This document shows, one piece after another, positions 44,839-55,217 of a stretch of DNA of 64,000 nucleotides. The position numbers were made by a program, and so were the translations under genes. Each line of letters starts with the position of its first letter. Positions within the stretch are counted from its first letter, which is position 1. A model generated the notes under the pieces. That model made no database searches. It was given only the letters and a program-made list of their open reading frames with translations, and had not been told where the DNA came from. The stretch comes from Corynebacterium vitaeruminis DSM 20294 (lineage in GTDB: Bacteria > Actinomycetota > Actinomycetes > Mycobacteriales > Mycobacteriaceae): contig NZ_CP004353.1 of the NCBI RefSeq assembly GCF_000550805.1, positions 2,418,001-2,482,000 of the forward strand, read 5' to 3'.

Positions 44839-45693
44839 GTGACCGAGATGAGCCATTCCAAACCGATCAAGTGCACCCTCGACGTGGGCGGCTAGGAGCG
44901 AAAATTCCTGCGCATCGAGCCGGAGTCGCCCACCGGCGAGCTGTTCATCTGGTTCCACGGGTCCACCCAATCGGCGTCCGTGACCAGGCGTTTTACGGAC
45001 AACACCTTCGACCGGCTGGCCGCGCACGGTACCACCGTCGTCTACCCGGAGGGCATCGCGCGCCACTGGAACGACTCCCGCGCGCAGCTTCCTGAGAAAA
45101 CCCGCGAGTTGGGCACCGACGACGTCGCCTTCGCCCGCGCGCTCGTCGAGGCCCACTCCCCCACCCGCGTCGTCGCCGCCGGGTATTCCAATGGCGGCCA
45201 GATGGTCATGCGCTTGCTTCACGACGCCTACGGCTTGCTGGACGCGGCCGCCATCGTCGCCGCCAACCAGCCAGCCCCCTCGAACTTCCTGTCGAGCGCG
45301 GAGGGCTTTCGCCCGACACCCATCCTGCTCATGCACGGCACCGCCGACCCCATGTCGCCCTTCGGCGGCGGCATCGCGGCGCCCAAGACCGGCCACGAGC
45401 GCTGCGACGTCCTCTCCTTCGCGGAGACCGCCGACTACTACGCTGGCCTCAACGGCGCGACGCTCCGCGAGGTGCGCAGCTACGCGGACTCCCTCGAGCA
45501 GGCCGCGGTGGTGGCCACCTACGAGGGCGCCGAGGGCGCCGAAACCACAGCCTCGGTCGAGGCGTGGGCGCTGCACGGCGTGGGCCACGTCGTCCCCGCC
45601 CCCAAGCAGGTGCCTTCGCGCTACCTTGGGCCGTCGACACGCCTGCTCGTGGCGGCGAAGGAGATCGCGCGCTTCTGCGGCCTGGAGTACTAG
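44839..45693 (+). pseudogene. PHB-depolymerase/LpqC-like esterase with an early in-frame amber codon
   Basis: Downstream of the amber the protein reads FLRIEPESPTGELFIWFHGSTQSA, then the nucleophile elbow AAGYSNGGQM and the His motif LHGVGHVVP. This is a complete poly(3-hydroxybutyrate)-depolymerase-like alpha/beta-hydrolase. Upstream, MTEMSHSKPIKCTLDVGG is in the same frame and is cut by TAG at 44893-44895; a Gln or Arg codon would be expected there. A TAGGAT -10 box lies 7 nt before GTG 44839, so the intended start is upstream of the stop. Translation from an internal GTG at 44980 would lose the first strands and the HGS oxyanion region. Confidence 0.78.
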
Positions 45694-45696
45694 CTC

Positions 45697-46641
45697 CTAC
45701 TTCGCCGCGCGGCGCTGGCGCGCGAACTCGCTTAGGACCACGCCCGCCGCGACCGAGGCGTTGAGCGACTCGACCCAGCCGGTCATCGGGATGGACATGA
45801 TGGTGTCGCAGGTCTCGCGCACGAGGCGGGAGATGCCCTTGCCCTCGGAGCCGACGACGATGACCACGGGGCCGCGGCCGTCGTAGGTGTCCAGGGTGTG
45901 CTCGCCGCCCGCGTCGAGGCCGACGACCTGGTAGCCGTTCTGTTGGAACTCCTTGAGCGTGCGGGTGATGTTGGTGGCCTTGGCCACCGGCAGTCGCGCG
46001 GCCGTGCCCGCGGAGGTGCGCCACGCCACGGCGGTGACCGACGCCGAGCGGCGCTCCGGGATGACCACGCCTTGGCCGCCGAAGGCCGCCACCGAGCGGA
46101 TGACCGCGCCGAGGTTGCGGGGGTCGGTGATGTTGTCGAGCACCACGATCATGCCCTTCTCGCCGGAGTCGTTGACCTTGGCGATGAGGTCGAAGACCTC
46201 GGCGTACTTGAACGGCGGGATCTGCAGGCCGATGCCCTGGTGCAGCCCGTTGCCGGTCATGCGGTCCATCTCGTGGCGCGGGACCTCGATGAGCGGGATC
46301 GAGCGCGAGTGCGCGATCTGCACGGCCTCGCTCAGGCGGTTGTCGTTGCCGGTGCCCTCCACGATGTACATCGCGGTCGCGGGGACGCGGGCGTGGAGGC
46401 ACTCGATGACCGGGTTGCGGCCGACAACGAGCTCGTTCTGCTCCTCCTTGACGTGGCGGCCGCGGTCGCGGCGCTCGCGCTCCTTCTTGCGCTTGTACGC
46501 CGCGTGGTACTCGCGGTCCTCCGCCTTCGGGGTCGGGCCCTTGCCACGCAGGGAGCGGCGGGCGTGCCCGCCGGTGCCCTTGACGGCACCCTTCTTGTTG
46601 GTCTTGCGCAGGCCCGGGCGCTTGGGATCGTTACCAGCCAT
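45697..46641 (-). CDS. rlmB: 23S rRNA 2'-O-methyltransferase, TrmH/SpoU family (RlmB-like)
   Basis: The 314-residue protein has an approximately 70-residue basic N-terminal tail ([20 protein letters not shown]). The substrate-binding domain [15 protein letters not shown] and the SPOUT domain with [34 protein letters not shown] and [20 protein letters not shown] follow. RlmB methylates G2251-equivalent of 23S rRNA. The ATG was chosen for its GAAGGAC site and typical MAGNDPKRP start. Next upstream is cysS, a common arrangement. Confidence 0.9.
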   Translation of the reverse strand: MAGNDPKRPGLRKTNKKGAVKGTGGHARRSLRGKGPTPKAEDREYHAAYKRKKERERRDRGRHVKEEQNELVVGRNPVIECLHARVPATAMYIVEGTGNDNRLSEAVQIAHSRSIPLIEVPRHEMDRMTGNGLHQGIGLQIPPFKYAEVFDLIAKVNDSGEKGMIVVLDNITDPRNLGAVIRSVAAFGGQGVVIPERRSASVTAVAWRTSAGTAARLPVAKATNITRTLKEFQQNGYQVVGLDAGGEHTLDTYDGRGPVVIVVGSEGKGISRLVRETCDTIMSIPMTGWVESLNASVAAGVVLSEFARQRRAAK

Positions 46642-46800
46642 GAGTCCTTCTTCTCTTCTTCTCGGGCGCTCGCGGCGAGTGCCCCTTGTGGAAAGCGCCC
46701 GGGCCGGTATCGACAACTAACCTCGGCTTCAGGGCCAAAGCGTGAATGTTACTTCCTCCCGCGCGAACGCACAAGCCCGCGCGGGGTGGCGAGCTTGGTA

Positions 46801-48204
<1,404 letters not shown>

Positions 48205-48259
48205 CCGTACAGTCTAAAGCACGCGGGCGACGAGTCCGCCCAAACGCCGCCGCGCCGGC

Positions 48260-48742
48260 CTAGGCCTTCCAGACCACCGCCGTGGCCACGGCCGCCCGCC
48301 CCTCCGAGCGCCCGGTGAAGCCGAGGTGGTCGGTGGTGGTGGCGGAGACGGACACCGGTGCGCCGATGATGTCCGACATGACCTTCTCCGCCTCGAGGCG
48401 GCGCGGCCCCATCTTCGGGGTCTGGCCCACCAGCTGTACCGCGCCGTTGCCGATGGTGAACCCGTTGGATTCGAGCAGCTCGCGGCACTCGCGCAGCAGG
48501 CGCTCGCCGGAGACGCCGTCGTATTCCTTGCGCCCCACGCCCACGAAGGAGCCTAGGTCGCCGAGGTTCGACGCCGAGAGGAGGGCGTCGACAAGCGCGT
48601 GGGCGACGACGTCGCCGTCGGAATGGCCTTCGCAGCCATCGGCGCCGTCGAAAAGCAAACAGGCGATCCAGCAGGGCTTGCCCTTCTCGATCTGGTGGGC
48701 GTCGGTGGCGATCCCCACGCGGGGGATGATCGGGTTACTCAT
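48260..48742 (-). CDS. ispF: 2-C-methyl-D-erythritol 2,4-cyclodiphosphate synthase
   Basis: IspF (160 residues) cyclises CDP-ME-2-phosphate in the MEP isoprenoid pathway. The zinc-site start [13 protein letters not shown], the block [19 protein letters not shown], and [13 protein letters not shown] are standard. The start overlaps the end of ispD by 8 nt (ATGAGTAA), so both are coupled. Confidence 0.95.
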   Translation of the reverse strand: MSNPIIPRVGIATDAHQIEKGKPCWIACLLFDGADGCEGHSDGDVVAHALVDALLSASNLGDLGSFVGVGRKEYDGVSGERLLRECRELLESNGFTIGNGAVQLVGQTPKMGPRRLEAEKVMSDIIGAPVSVSATTTDHLGFTGRSEGRAAVATAVVWKA

Positions 48743-49490
48743 CGGGCACCTCGAAGATGGTCGGCTCGGCCTCGTCGGTGACCGCCTTGGCCAGCGCGTA
48801 GTCGAGCGGAGTGGTGATCTTGAACGCCATGGGATCGCCCTGGACGCAGGCGACCGGCGCGCCGAACCACTCCATGAGGCTGGCGTCGTCGGTGGCGGCG
48901 AAACCGGGGTTCTCCTCGGCGAAATAGGCCTCGTTGGCCGAGCGCAGCGCCCGAAGCGAGAACCCCTGCGGGGTCTGCACCGCGCGCAGGTCCTTGCGGG
49001 CCGGGGTGTCCACCACCTGGTCGTCCTGGACCCGCTTGATGGTGTCGGCCACCGGCTGGACCGGGATGACCGCGGGGCGGCCCTCGAGCACGGCGCGGGC
49101 CACTCGGGCGATCATGCCGGGCGGGGTGAGCGCGCGGGCGGCGTCGTGGATGAGCACCACGGCCTCCTCGTCGGCGACGGCCTTGAGCCCGGCCCACACG
49201 GAGTCGGCGCGCTCCCCGCCCCCGTAGACCAGCCGCACGGGGATCTCGGCGTCAAGCAGCCCGGCGTTTCCGAGCAGCGTGCGCGCGTAGCCCTCCATCT
49301 CGGGGCTGACCAGCACGATGACCTCGTCGACCACCTCGGAGGTGATCATGGCCTGCACGGAGCGCACCACGAGGGCGCGGCCGCGCAGGGCGACGTAGGC
49401 CTTGGGGATCTCGGCACCCAGGCGGGTGCCCTTTCCGGCCGCCGCGACGAGCGCGATGACCCGGGGCGCGGCGTCGGCTGCCGTGGGCAT
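48735..49490 (-). CDS. ispD: 2-C-methyl-D-erythritol 4-phosphate cytidylyltransferase
   Basis: The 251-residue enzyme transfers CMP to methylerythritol phosphate. The nucleotide loop is [21 protein letters not shown] (residues about 13-33), and [13 protein letters not shown] and TPQGF are further family motifs. It lies 16 nt behind carD and overlaps ispF, so carD-ispD-ispF are likely one transcript. Confidence 0.95.
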   Translation of the reverse strand: MPTAADAAPRVIALVAAAGKGTRLGAEIPKAYVALRGRALVVRSVQAMITSEVVDEVIVLVSPEMEGYARTLLGNAGLLDAEIPVRLVYGGGERADSVWAGLKAVADEEAVVLIHDAARALTPPGMIARVARAVLEGRPAVIPVQPVADTIKRVQDDQVVDTPARKDLRAVQTPQGFSLRALRSANEAYFAEENPGFAATDDASLMEWFGAPVACVQGDPMAFKITTPLDYALAKAVTDEAEPTIFEVPDE

Positions 49491-49506
49491 TAGCGCGCGT
49501 TCCTTA

Positions 49507-50094
49507 CTAGTCTTCGTCGTCGAAGTTGAGGTCGTCGAGATCGACGTCGAAGTCGTCGTCCGCGGCCTTCTTCTCCTCGACGTCGGCGCCGCCCGCCGCG
49601 CGGTGGCGGTCGATGGTCTCCTGGACCTGCGCGAGCAGCGCGTCGGCCTTCTCGTCGTCGACGTTGTCGGCCAGCGCCAGCTCGCCGACCAGCACCTGGC
49701 GCGCCTTGGCAAGCATGCGCTTCTCGCCGGCGGACAGGCCGCGGCCCTGGTCGCGGCGCCACAGGTCGCGCACGACCTCGGCCACCTTGTTCACGTCGCC
49801 GGAGGCGAGGCGCTCCTGGTTCGCCTTGAAGCGGCGGGACCAGTTGCCCGCCTCCTCCACGTCGGTCTCGCGCAGGAAGCCGAAGACCTTGCGCAGGCCC
49901 TCGTCGTCGACGACGTCGCGCACGCCCACGAGCTCGGCGTTCTTGGAGGGAACGCGGACGACCAGATCCGACTGGTAGATCTGCAGCACGAGGTACTCCA
50001 AGGTCTCCCCACCCATTTCGCGATTCTCAATCGCCGAAATGACAGCCGCACCGTGGTGCGGATAAACGACGGTATCGCCGACCTTGAATTCCAT
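49507..50094 (-). CDS. carD: CarD-type RNA polymerase-binding transcription regulator
   Basis: CarD binds the RNA polymerase beta lobe and stabilises open complexes at rRNA and other promoters. The 195-residue protein has the RNAP-interaction domain ([17 protein letters not shown] at the start) and the C-terminal DNA-binding part with the wedge tryptophan in [13 protein letters not shown]. An acidic tail follows (about the last 30 residues, Asp-rich). AAGGAG precedes the ATG and a perfect TAGAAT box lies about 35 nt upstream. Confidence 0.93.
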   Translation of the reverse strand: MEFKVGDTVVYPHHGAAVISAIENREMGGETLEYLVLQIYQSDLVVRVPSKNAELVGVRDVVDDEGLRKVFGFLRETDVEEAGNWSRRFKANQERLASGDVNKVAEVVRDLWRRDQGRGLSAGEKRMLAKARQVLVGELALADNVDDEKADALLAQVQETIDRHRAAGGADVEEKKAADDDFDVDLDDLNFDDED

Positions 50095-50128
50095 CTACAC
50101 TCCTTGTTAGGCGTTTTCAGACTGACCC

Positions 50129-50134
50129 ATTCTA
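50129..50134 (-). promoter_or_regulatory. carD -10 box (TAGAAT)
   Basis: TAGAAT on the minus strand 34 nt before the carD start; leaves a short leader that contains AAGGAG. Confidence 0.6.
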
Positions 50135-50180
50135 GCACGTCAGCGCCCGCAGGCTCCGTTGCGGTCGCCCCGCTTGCGCA

Positions 50181-50282
50181 CGCTTGTCGACGCCTACGGC
50201 TCGCGGCCTCCCGGCCCTTACCGCCCGCGATACGAGCACTAAAGTGTGAATCACGCCACCCAGCCGTAGGCGTCGACAAGCG
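50181..50282. repeat. 102-bp segment bounded by perfect 20-bp inverted repeats
   Basis: CGCTTGTCGACGCCTACGGC at 50181-50200 is the exact reverse complement of 50263-50282. The two arms belong to the dispersed intergenic motif family, but this is the only perfect inverted pair in the window. The inner 62 bp hold no gene. The rest of the carD-lipoprotein gap (50095-50543) contains only promoters for both sides. Confidence 0.8.
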
Positions 50283-50543
50283 AAAAAGCGGCCTTTAGCG
50301 GGCGTGACCTGCACGTTCACAAAACCACATTTTGCGTTTGATTGGCTCGCGAATGCGTCTTTCGTTTCCCCCCGTTTGGCCACCTTCGTTGGCGACTAAG
50401 TGTGTGCCGAAAGACCAAAGATACTAGAGTGATAAAGGAAAAACTGGCTTAGAAAAGGCATTCCCTCGTTGCCCGCACCGGTGCTGAGGTCCCCCTCTTC
50501 TACACCTTTACACATACTCTCACCCCCGATGGAGGACGAACAC

Positions 50544-51098
50544 GTGAAGTCCCTGAAGGCCACCGCCCGCCGCGGCGCACTGATCTCTGTTGCTGCAGCT
50601 TCTGCCCTTGCTCTGGCATCCTGCTCCGCAGGCCAGATCACCCAGACCTCTTCCCAGGTCGCCGCCGTTGATGGCGCCGCGGGCAGCACCAGCGACAACG
50701 CTGTCGCCGTTCGTGACGTCACCGTCATCGTGACCTCCGAGGGTGAGACCGGTCTGAAGTTCACCGCCGTGAACCAGGACCCGTCCGACAAGGACCACAC
50801 CCTCAAGTCCGTCACCGTCGGCGGCGAGAAGGTCACCCTGAGCGGCGACACCACCTTCGCCTCCGACACCTCCCTGGTCGCGGACGTCGCCTCCCAGATC
50901 GAGAACCTCCCGCAGGGTGACACCGGCAACCTGAAGTACGTCAAGACCTCCCTGACCAACAACGGCCTGGCCATCGGCGGCACCAAGGACGTCGTGTTCA
51001 CCTTCGATGACGGCGAAGCCAGCGTCACCGCCACCATCGCCGAGCCCCCGCTGAAGTCCGGCACCGAGGACCGCGACGTCACCGGCGGCGAGGAGTAA
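50544..51098 (+). CDS. Putative lipoprotein (184 residues)
   Basis: The protein starts with a basic n-region and a hydrophobic core (LISVAAASALALASC) ending in the lipobox LASC near residue 27, so it should be anchored outside the membrane. The mature part is predicted to be beta-rich with no recognised domain: DVTVIVTSEGETGLKF, SVTVGGEKVTLSG, VTATIAEPPLK. GGAGGA lies 8 nt before the GTG start; an ATG at 50529 would give a five-residue longer protein. A strong terminator follows. The position beside carD is conserved in corynebacteria. Confidence 0.8.
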   Translation: MKSLKATARRGALISVAAASALALASCSAGQITQTSSQVAAVDGAAGSTSDNAVAVRDVTVIVTSEGETGLKFTAVNQDPSDKDHTLKSVTVGGEKVTLSGDTTFASDTSLVADVASQIENLPQGDTGNLKYVKTSLTNNGLAIGGTKDVVFTFDDGEASVTATIAEPPLKSGTEDRDVTGGEE

Positions 51099-51117
51099 TC
51101 CTTCCTACAAAGTGCAG

Positions 51118-51145
51118 ATGGCGCCCCTCGGGGCGCCATTTTTCT
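51118..51145 (+). terminator. Strong terminator behind the lipoprotein gene
   Basis: ATGGCGCCCC pairs exactly with GGGGCGCCAT and TTTTTC follows, 19 nt behind the stop codon. Confidence 0.88.
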
Positions 51146-51196
51146 TATTCTCGTGCCGCCAGTATCTCGCCAAATAGCAACGTGGCGGCACTCTAG

Positions 51197-52384
51197 TTAG
51201 CGGACGACGGTGACCAGCGCGGCGACGCCGCCGACGACCACGACGAGGGCCGCGACGTTGAGAACTAGGTCCACGACGGGGATCTCGAACCCGCCGATCT
51301 CGACGGTGCGCGCCTCGTGCATCTCGGCCGCCGAGTCCTGCGGCTTCCCGGTGTCAGGCTGGGGCTGCGCGGGCTGGGTCGCGGGCGCGGGCTGCGTGGG
51401 TTGGGGGGATGCCGGGGCCACGGTGGCGGAGGCGCTGCGCAGCACCGTCACGCGAGGGGCCACAGGGACGGCGTTCTCGGCGGCGATCGCGCTGGTCACG
51501 GGAGCTGGCGCAGGCGCAGGAGCAGCAGGCGCGGGCGCCTCTGGGACGGTCACCGGCGCGGCGGGCTCCGGCTCGCGGGTCCGCTTCGGATCCGGCTCGG
51601 AGTCCTCGGTGGTAGTGGTCGTCGTCTTAGCGCTCGTGGTGGGCTGCTGGGTCTCGGTGAGCGCGGGCTCCGTGGTGGTGGGCTCCGGGGTCACCGAAGG
51701 GGCGTCTTCGACGTACGTTTGGCCGCGCAGCCAATTGCCCAAGACGTCGTTGCCCACGACGACGCCCGCCTTCGGACGGGAGCCGTCATGGTTGGTGGCG
51801 GTGCCCGGAATCGTGATCGTCCTAGACTCGCCGGCCGCCACCTTGTCGACGGACAGCACGACCTCCTTGTCGCTGACGCTCACGACCGTCACCCCGGGGC
51901 CGAAGTCGTAATCAGCGATGGCCGCCGGATCGAGCTCCCAGTTCTTGCCCAGCGGGGTGAGCGTGACCTGCACGTTCTCGGCGTCCTCGCTCGGGGCGGG
52001 GATGACCACCTTCCACTCGATATCGTCCCCGGTTCGGGTGCCGGTGAACCCCAGATCCTCGTTGGCGGCCGCGGAGGTCGACGCTGCGGTGGCCGGCGCG
52101 GTTGCCGTGGCGCTCACTGTCGGGGAGGCAGCAGTGGTGGCGGAGACAGAGGTACCCGTCGACTGCGGAGCAACCACAGCCTCGGTTGTTTCCGGGGAGT
52201 TAACCTGGGTCTCGTCGGGCGCGTCTGTGATTTTCTCAGCAACCGCGGGCTCTTGGGTGGCCTGGGCGGTCTCATCGGCGAAAGCGTGGGGGGCGATGGC
52301 GGGGCTGAAGGCAAGCTGAAGCGACATTACCGCACCCAGTGCGGCAATTCCGGCTACCTTTTTGCCCATTCTGTTAACCACCAT
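51197..52384 (-). CDS. Exported Pro/Thr-rich cell-surface protein with C-terminal membrane anchor
   Basis: This approximately 395-residue protein has a signal peptide (GKKVAGIAALGAVMSLQL, cleavage near AFA-DE). A Thr/Ala-rich stretch is followed by a probable beta-sandwich domain (NEDLGFTGTRTGDDIEWKVVIP to about residue 205). A long Pro/Ala/Thr stalk (about 220-350) precedes a C-terminal membrane helix, VVDLVLNVAALVVVVGGVAALV, with a final Arg. There is no LPxTG sorting motif, so it is membrane- rather than wall-anchored. The start is uncertain (52384, 52369 or a GTG at 52423). A TATACT box at 52468-52473 gives a leader with a small AGGGG/CCCCT hairpin. Confidence 0.7.
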   Translation of the reverse strand: MVVNRMGKKVAGIAALGAVMSLQLAFSPAIAPHAFADETAQATQEPAVAEKITDAPDETQVNSPETTEAVVAPQSTGTSVSATTAASPTVSATATAPATAASTSAAANEDLGFTGTRTGDDIEWKVVIPAPSEDAENVQVTLTPLGKNWELDPAAIADYDFGPGVTVVSVSDKEVVLSVDKVAAGESRTITIPGTATNHDGSRPKAGVVVGNDVLGNWLRGQTYVEDAPSVTPEPTTTEPALTETQQPTTSAKTTTTTTEDSEPDPKRTREPEPAAPVTVPEAPAPAAPAPAPAPVTSAIAAENAVPVAPRVTVLRSASATVAPASPQPTQPAPATQPAQPQPDTGKPQDSAAEMHEARTVEIGGFEIPVVDLVLNVAALVVVVGGVAALVTVVR

Positions 52385-52423
52385 TGTTTGAGGAACCCGA
52401 AGCCTGCGCAGAGAAAAGCACAC

Positions 52424-52961
52424 AAACTCTCAGGGGAAAGTGTACCCCTCTAGCACCTTTTCCTTAAAGTATATTAAGTTTTTGCTGCCACGAGGAACGC
52501 CAGCAAACATAGAACGATTCTAAATCCTATCTTAATTACCGAAAAACGAACAACTATTTAGTTAGTTGAGATAACACCTATCTAATATAAGAATGTAGTC
52601 GACAATTCATTGCGCGCCAATACCAATAAGGTTAAAAGTTAAGACCTATGGACTGCTGGTAGCGGCTTTTTCCTCACAACTCCCGTGACCTACGCTTCAG
52701 TAGCAAACACTGTTTTCGATAGCAAAAACACCATCCCACCTATCAGATACCGTCCCATACCTGAGACGCACCGGTGACGAAACCACTTCCGGCCCGCGCT
52801 CAGGGGCCACCTCGCGCGCCTGAAGAATCGCCTCGCCCACTCCCCACGCAACCCCGGCGACGCCGCAAATGAACCTTAATCCTCTTCTTACAAAAGCCCA
52901 GCGCAATACGGCGAAACTAAGCAAACCGGGCGTCCGCCCAGCCGGTGTCGGGTGCACCCTC
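52424..52961. other. AT-rich intergenic island between the surface protein gene and radA
   Basis: About 540 nt without a convincing gene. The part from about 52450 to 52730 is strikingly AT-rich for this genome, with many TTAA, TATT and ATAAG tracts. It holds the -10 region of the surface-protein gene (TATACT, 52468-52473, minus strand). The remainder near radA returns to high GC. It may be horizontally acquired, a nucleoid-protein target, or a large regulatory region. Confidence 0.5.
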
Positions 52962-52974
52962 TAGGGTTTAAGGC

Positions 52975-54381
52975 ATGGCAAAAAAGGTACGCAGCATCCA
53001 CACGTGCTCGGAGTGCGGTTATTCCTCCCCCAAGTGGCTCGGCCGGTGCCCCGAGTGCGGCGCGTGGGGAAGCATGGAGGAAAAGCGGGCGGTTTCGGGC
53101 GGCGCAACAGCCGCGCAGGCCGCCCAAACGGGGGTAGCCCCGGTCGGGCTTACGCCCACCTCCCCGGCGCGGGCGATCACCGCGATCGACCCCACCGTCG
53201 CCACCGCCTGCACCACCGGCATCGGCGAGCTCGACCGGGTCCTAGGCAACGGCGTGGTCCCAGGTTCTGTCATCCTCTTGGCGGGCGAGCCGGGCGTGGG
53301 CAAGTCGACCCTGCTGCTGGAGGTGGCCAACCGGTGGACCCAGCAGAAGGAGGCGGATGGCACGGCCCGCACGGCGCTCTACATCACCGCCGAGGAGTCC
53401 GCGGGGCAGGTGCGCATGCGCGCCCAGCGCACGGGCGCGCTGCAGGAAACGCTCTACCTCGCCGCCGAGTCCAACCTGGATGTCGCCTTCGGGCACGTCG
53501 AGCAGCTAAAACCCAGCCTGCTTATCGTGGACTCCGTCCAGACCATGCACGCGGCCGGGGTGGAGGGCGTCGCGGGCGGCGTCGCCCAGTCCCGTGCCGT
53601 TACAGCCGCGCTGACCACCTTGGCCAAGACGAGCGGGATCCCGGTCCTCCTGGTCGGGCACGTCACCAAGGACGGCAACGTCGCAGGCCCCCGCGTGCTC
53701 GAGCACCTGGTGGACGTCGTGCTGCACTTCGAGGGCGACCGGCACTCGAGCCTGCGGATGCTGCGCGGCATCAAGAACCGCTTCGGGGCCACCGACGAGG
53801 TCGGCTGCTTCGAGCAGCAGTCGGACGGCATCAAGGAGGTGCCGGACCCCTCTGGGCTCTTCCTCTCCCACCGCGGCACCACGCCGGACGGCACGGCGGT
53901 GACGGTGGCCATGGACGGCGTGCGCCCCATTGTCGCGGAGGTGCAATCACTCGTGGTTCCTACTGAGTCGAAAAATCCCCGGCGCGCGGTGACGGGCCTC
54001 GACGTGCAGCGGGTGCCCATGGTGCTCGCGGTGCTCTCCGCGCGGGCGGGCAAGCGCACCCACAACCAGGAGGTCTACGTGGCCACCGTGGGCGGCATGA
54101 AGGTGGGCGAGCCCGCAACCGATCTCGCCGTCGCGCTGGCCACCGCGAGCGCGATGATGAAAAAACCGCTGCCGCCGAAGTCCGTCGTGCTCGGCGAGGT
54201 GGGGCTCGCGGGCGAGATCAGGCGGGTACCCAACGCCGAGCGCCGCGTGCAGGAGGCCGCGCGGCTGGGATACACGCGGGCCTTTGTCCCGGCGGGATCG
54301 GGCATCAGCCGCATCGAGGGCATCGCGGTCACGGAGGTCGCCGACATCAACGACGCCCTCGTGGCCACGCTCAAGGCATGA
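52975..54381 (+). CDS. radA: DNA repair protein RadA
   Basis: RadA (468 residues) is a RecA-like branch-migration helicase. The N-terminal zinc finger uses Cys11, 14, 25 and 28 (CSECGYSSPKWLGRCPECG). Walker A is GEPGVGKS (104-111), the RadA-specific KNRFG is near residue 267, and the last 150 residues form the Lon-like domain. TAGGGT lies 7 nt before the ATG (leaderless). A terminator hairpin lies directly behind the gene. Confidence 0.96.
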   Translation: MAKKVRSIHTCSECGYSSPKWLGRCPECGAWGSMEEKRAVSGGATAAQAAQTGVAPVGLTPTSPARAITAIDPTVATACTTGIGELDRVLGNGVVPGSVILLAGEPGVGKSTLLLEVANRWTQQKEADGTARTALYITAEESAGQVRMRAQRTGALQETLYLAAESNLDVAFGHVEQLKPSLLIVDSVQTMHAAGVEGVAGGVAQSRAVTAALTTLAKTSGIPVLLVGHVTKDGNVAGPRVLEHLVDVVLHFEGDRHSSLRMLRGIKNRFGATDEVGCFEQQSDGIKEVPDPSGLFLSHRGTTPDGTAVTVAMDGVRPIVAEVQSLVVPTESKNPRRAVTGLDVQRVPMVLAVLSARAGKRTHNQEVYVATVGGMKVGEPATDLAVALATASAMMKKPLPPKSVVLGEVGLAGEIRRVPNAERRVQEAARLGYTRAFVPAGSGISRIEGIAVTEVADINDALVATLKA

Positions 54382-54384
54382 AAA

Positions 54385-54409
54385 CGGCCCCTCTATGAAA
54401 GAGGGGCCG
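54385..54409 (-). terminator. Terminator between radA and the converging membrane-protein gene
   Basis: Perfect 10-bp stem CGGCCCCTCT/AGAGGGGCCG with a 5-nt loop; TTTTC follows on the minus strand. Confidence 0.82.
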
Positions 54410-54421
54410 GAAGGCGCGTGT

Positions 54422-55114
54422 CTACTTCAGCGTGAAGGTGGCGGGCTGGGAGGCGTTAATTCCCACGACGGTGTGGAGGTAGTAGTCGGCGGCGGGGACG
54501 GCCGGGCGCTGGGAGCACTGCTGGGGCGCGGAGGAGGTGCGCGACCACTTGGCCTGGAAGTAGATCTCCTCCCCCGCCTTGAGCACCTGCTCGCCGGTCT
54601 TCACGGCCGGGTTGCAGTCCACGTCGGACCAGACTCGCTGGTTGGTGGCCAGGTCGTAGACCTCGAAGCGCAGCGTCTCCTGGTCGAAGTTGATCGTGCA
54701 GTCCGCGGGGGCGTTGTTCTTCAGCGCCATGTAGAAGGTGGGCAGCTCGCCTGCCGCGTAGCTGGAGTGGTCGGTGCTCGCGGTCATGACCAGCTGGTCG
54801 AGCTGACACGCGACGCCTGCCGCCTGGGGCTCGGACGTCGTAGAGCTGTGCGCCGAGCTGGATTCCGCCGCGCTCGAGCTGGCGGAGGAGCTCGCATGGG
54901 AGGACGAGGTGGCCGACGAGGAGGTCGGCGTCGTCTCGGCCGCGGTGGTGGCCACGTCTGCGGCGTTGTCGCTGTTGTTCCCGCCGAGCGAGGACAGCAG
55001 CCACACGAGCAGCAGCACGACCACGACAAGCACGACCACCGCGGCTACCCGGCGTCGCTGGTAGTACACCTCGGGCAGGCGGTCACTGTTTCTATTCTGC
55101 ACGCGTCGATCCAC
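54422..55114 (-). CDS. Membrane-anchored exported protein with Ser-rich linker
   Basis: The 230-residue protein has a short basic N-terminus, one membrane helix (about residues 23-43, VAAVVVLVVVVLLLVWLLSSL) and a linker of Ser/Ala/Thr repeats (about 55-95). The extracytoplasmic domain has four cysteines (ACQLDQLVM, DCTINFD, DCNPAV, QCSQRP) that could form two disulfides. No family is recognised. A TAGGCT box 6 nt before the GTG start suggests a leaderless mRNA. Confidence 0.75.
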   Translation of the reverse strand: MDRRVQNRNSDRLPEVYYQRRRVAAVVVLVVVVLLLVWLLSSLGGNNSDNAADVATTAAETTPTSSSATSSSHASSSASSSAAESSSAHSSTTSEPQAAGVACQLDQLVMTASTDHSSYAAGELPTFYMALKNNAPADCTINFDQETLRFEVYDLATNQRVWSDVDCNPAVKTGEQVLKAGEEIYFQAKWSRTSSAPQQCSQRPAVPAADYYLHTVVGINASQPATFTLK

Positions 55115-55152
55115 GCCTTAAGCCTAAAGGCATCTGGTGGCAGAAAAGGTCA

Positions 55153-55182
55153 AGCGCCGCGGTGTGTCTCCACCGCGGCGCT
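55153..55182 (-). terminator. Terminator of the carbonic anhydrase gene
   Basis: Perfect 12-bp stem AGCGCCGCGGTG/CACCGCGGCGCT with a 6-nt loop, about 35 nt behind the stop; TTGACCTTTT follows on the minus strand. Confidence 0.75.
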
Positions 55183-55217
55183 GCATGAGGCGCCTTTTGG
55201 GGGCGCTCGAAGTGGGG

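Noticed and set aside
48584..48602. Copy of the CGCTTGTCGACGCC word inside ispF
   Set aside because: It encodes the conserved ALVDALL stretch, so coding constraint explains it; similar in-gene words at 781, 4096 and 58389 were also left out.
52697..52957. 86-codon open frame on the minus strand before radA
   Set aside because: No ribosome site, no family resemblance, Arg/Trp-rich composition as in chance frames, and it overlaps the radA promoter region.
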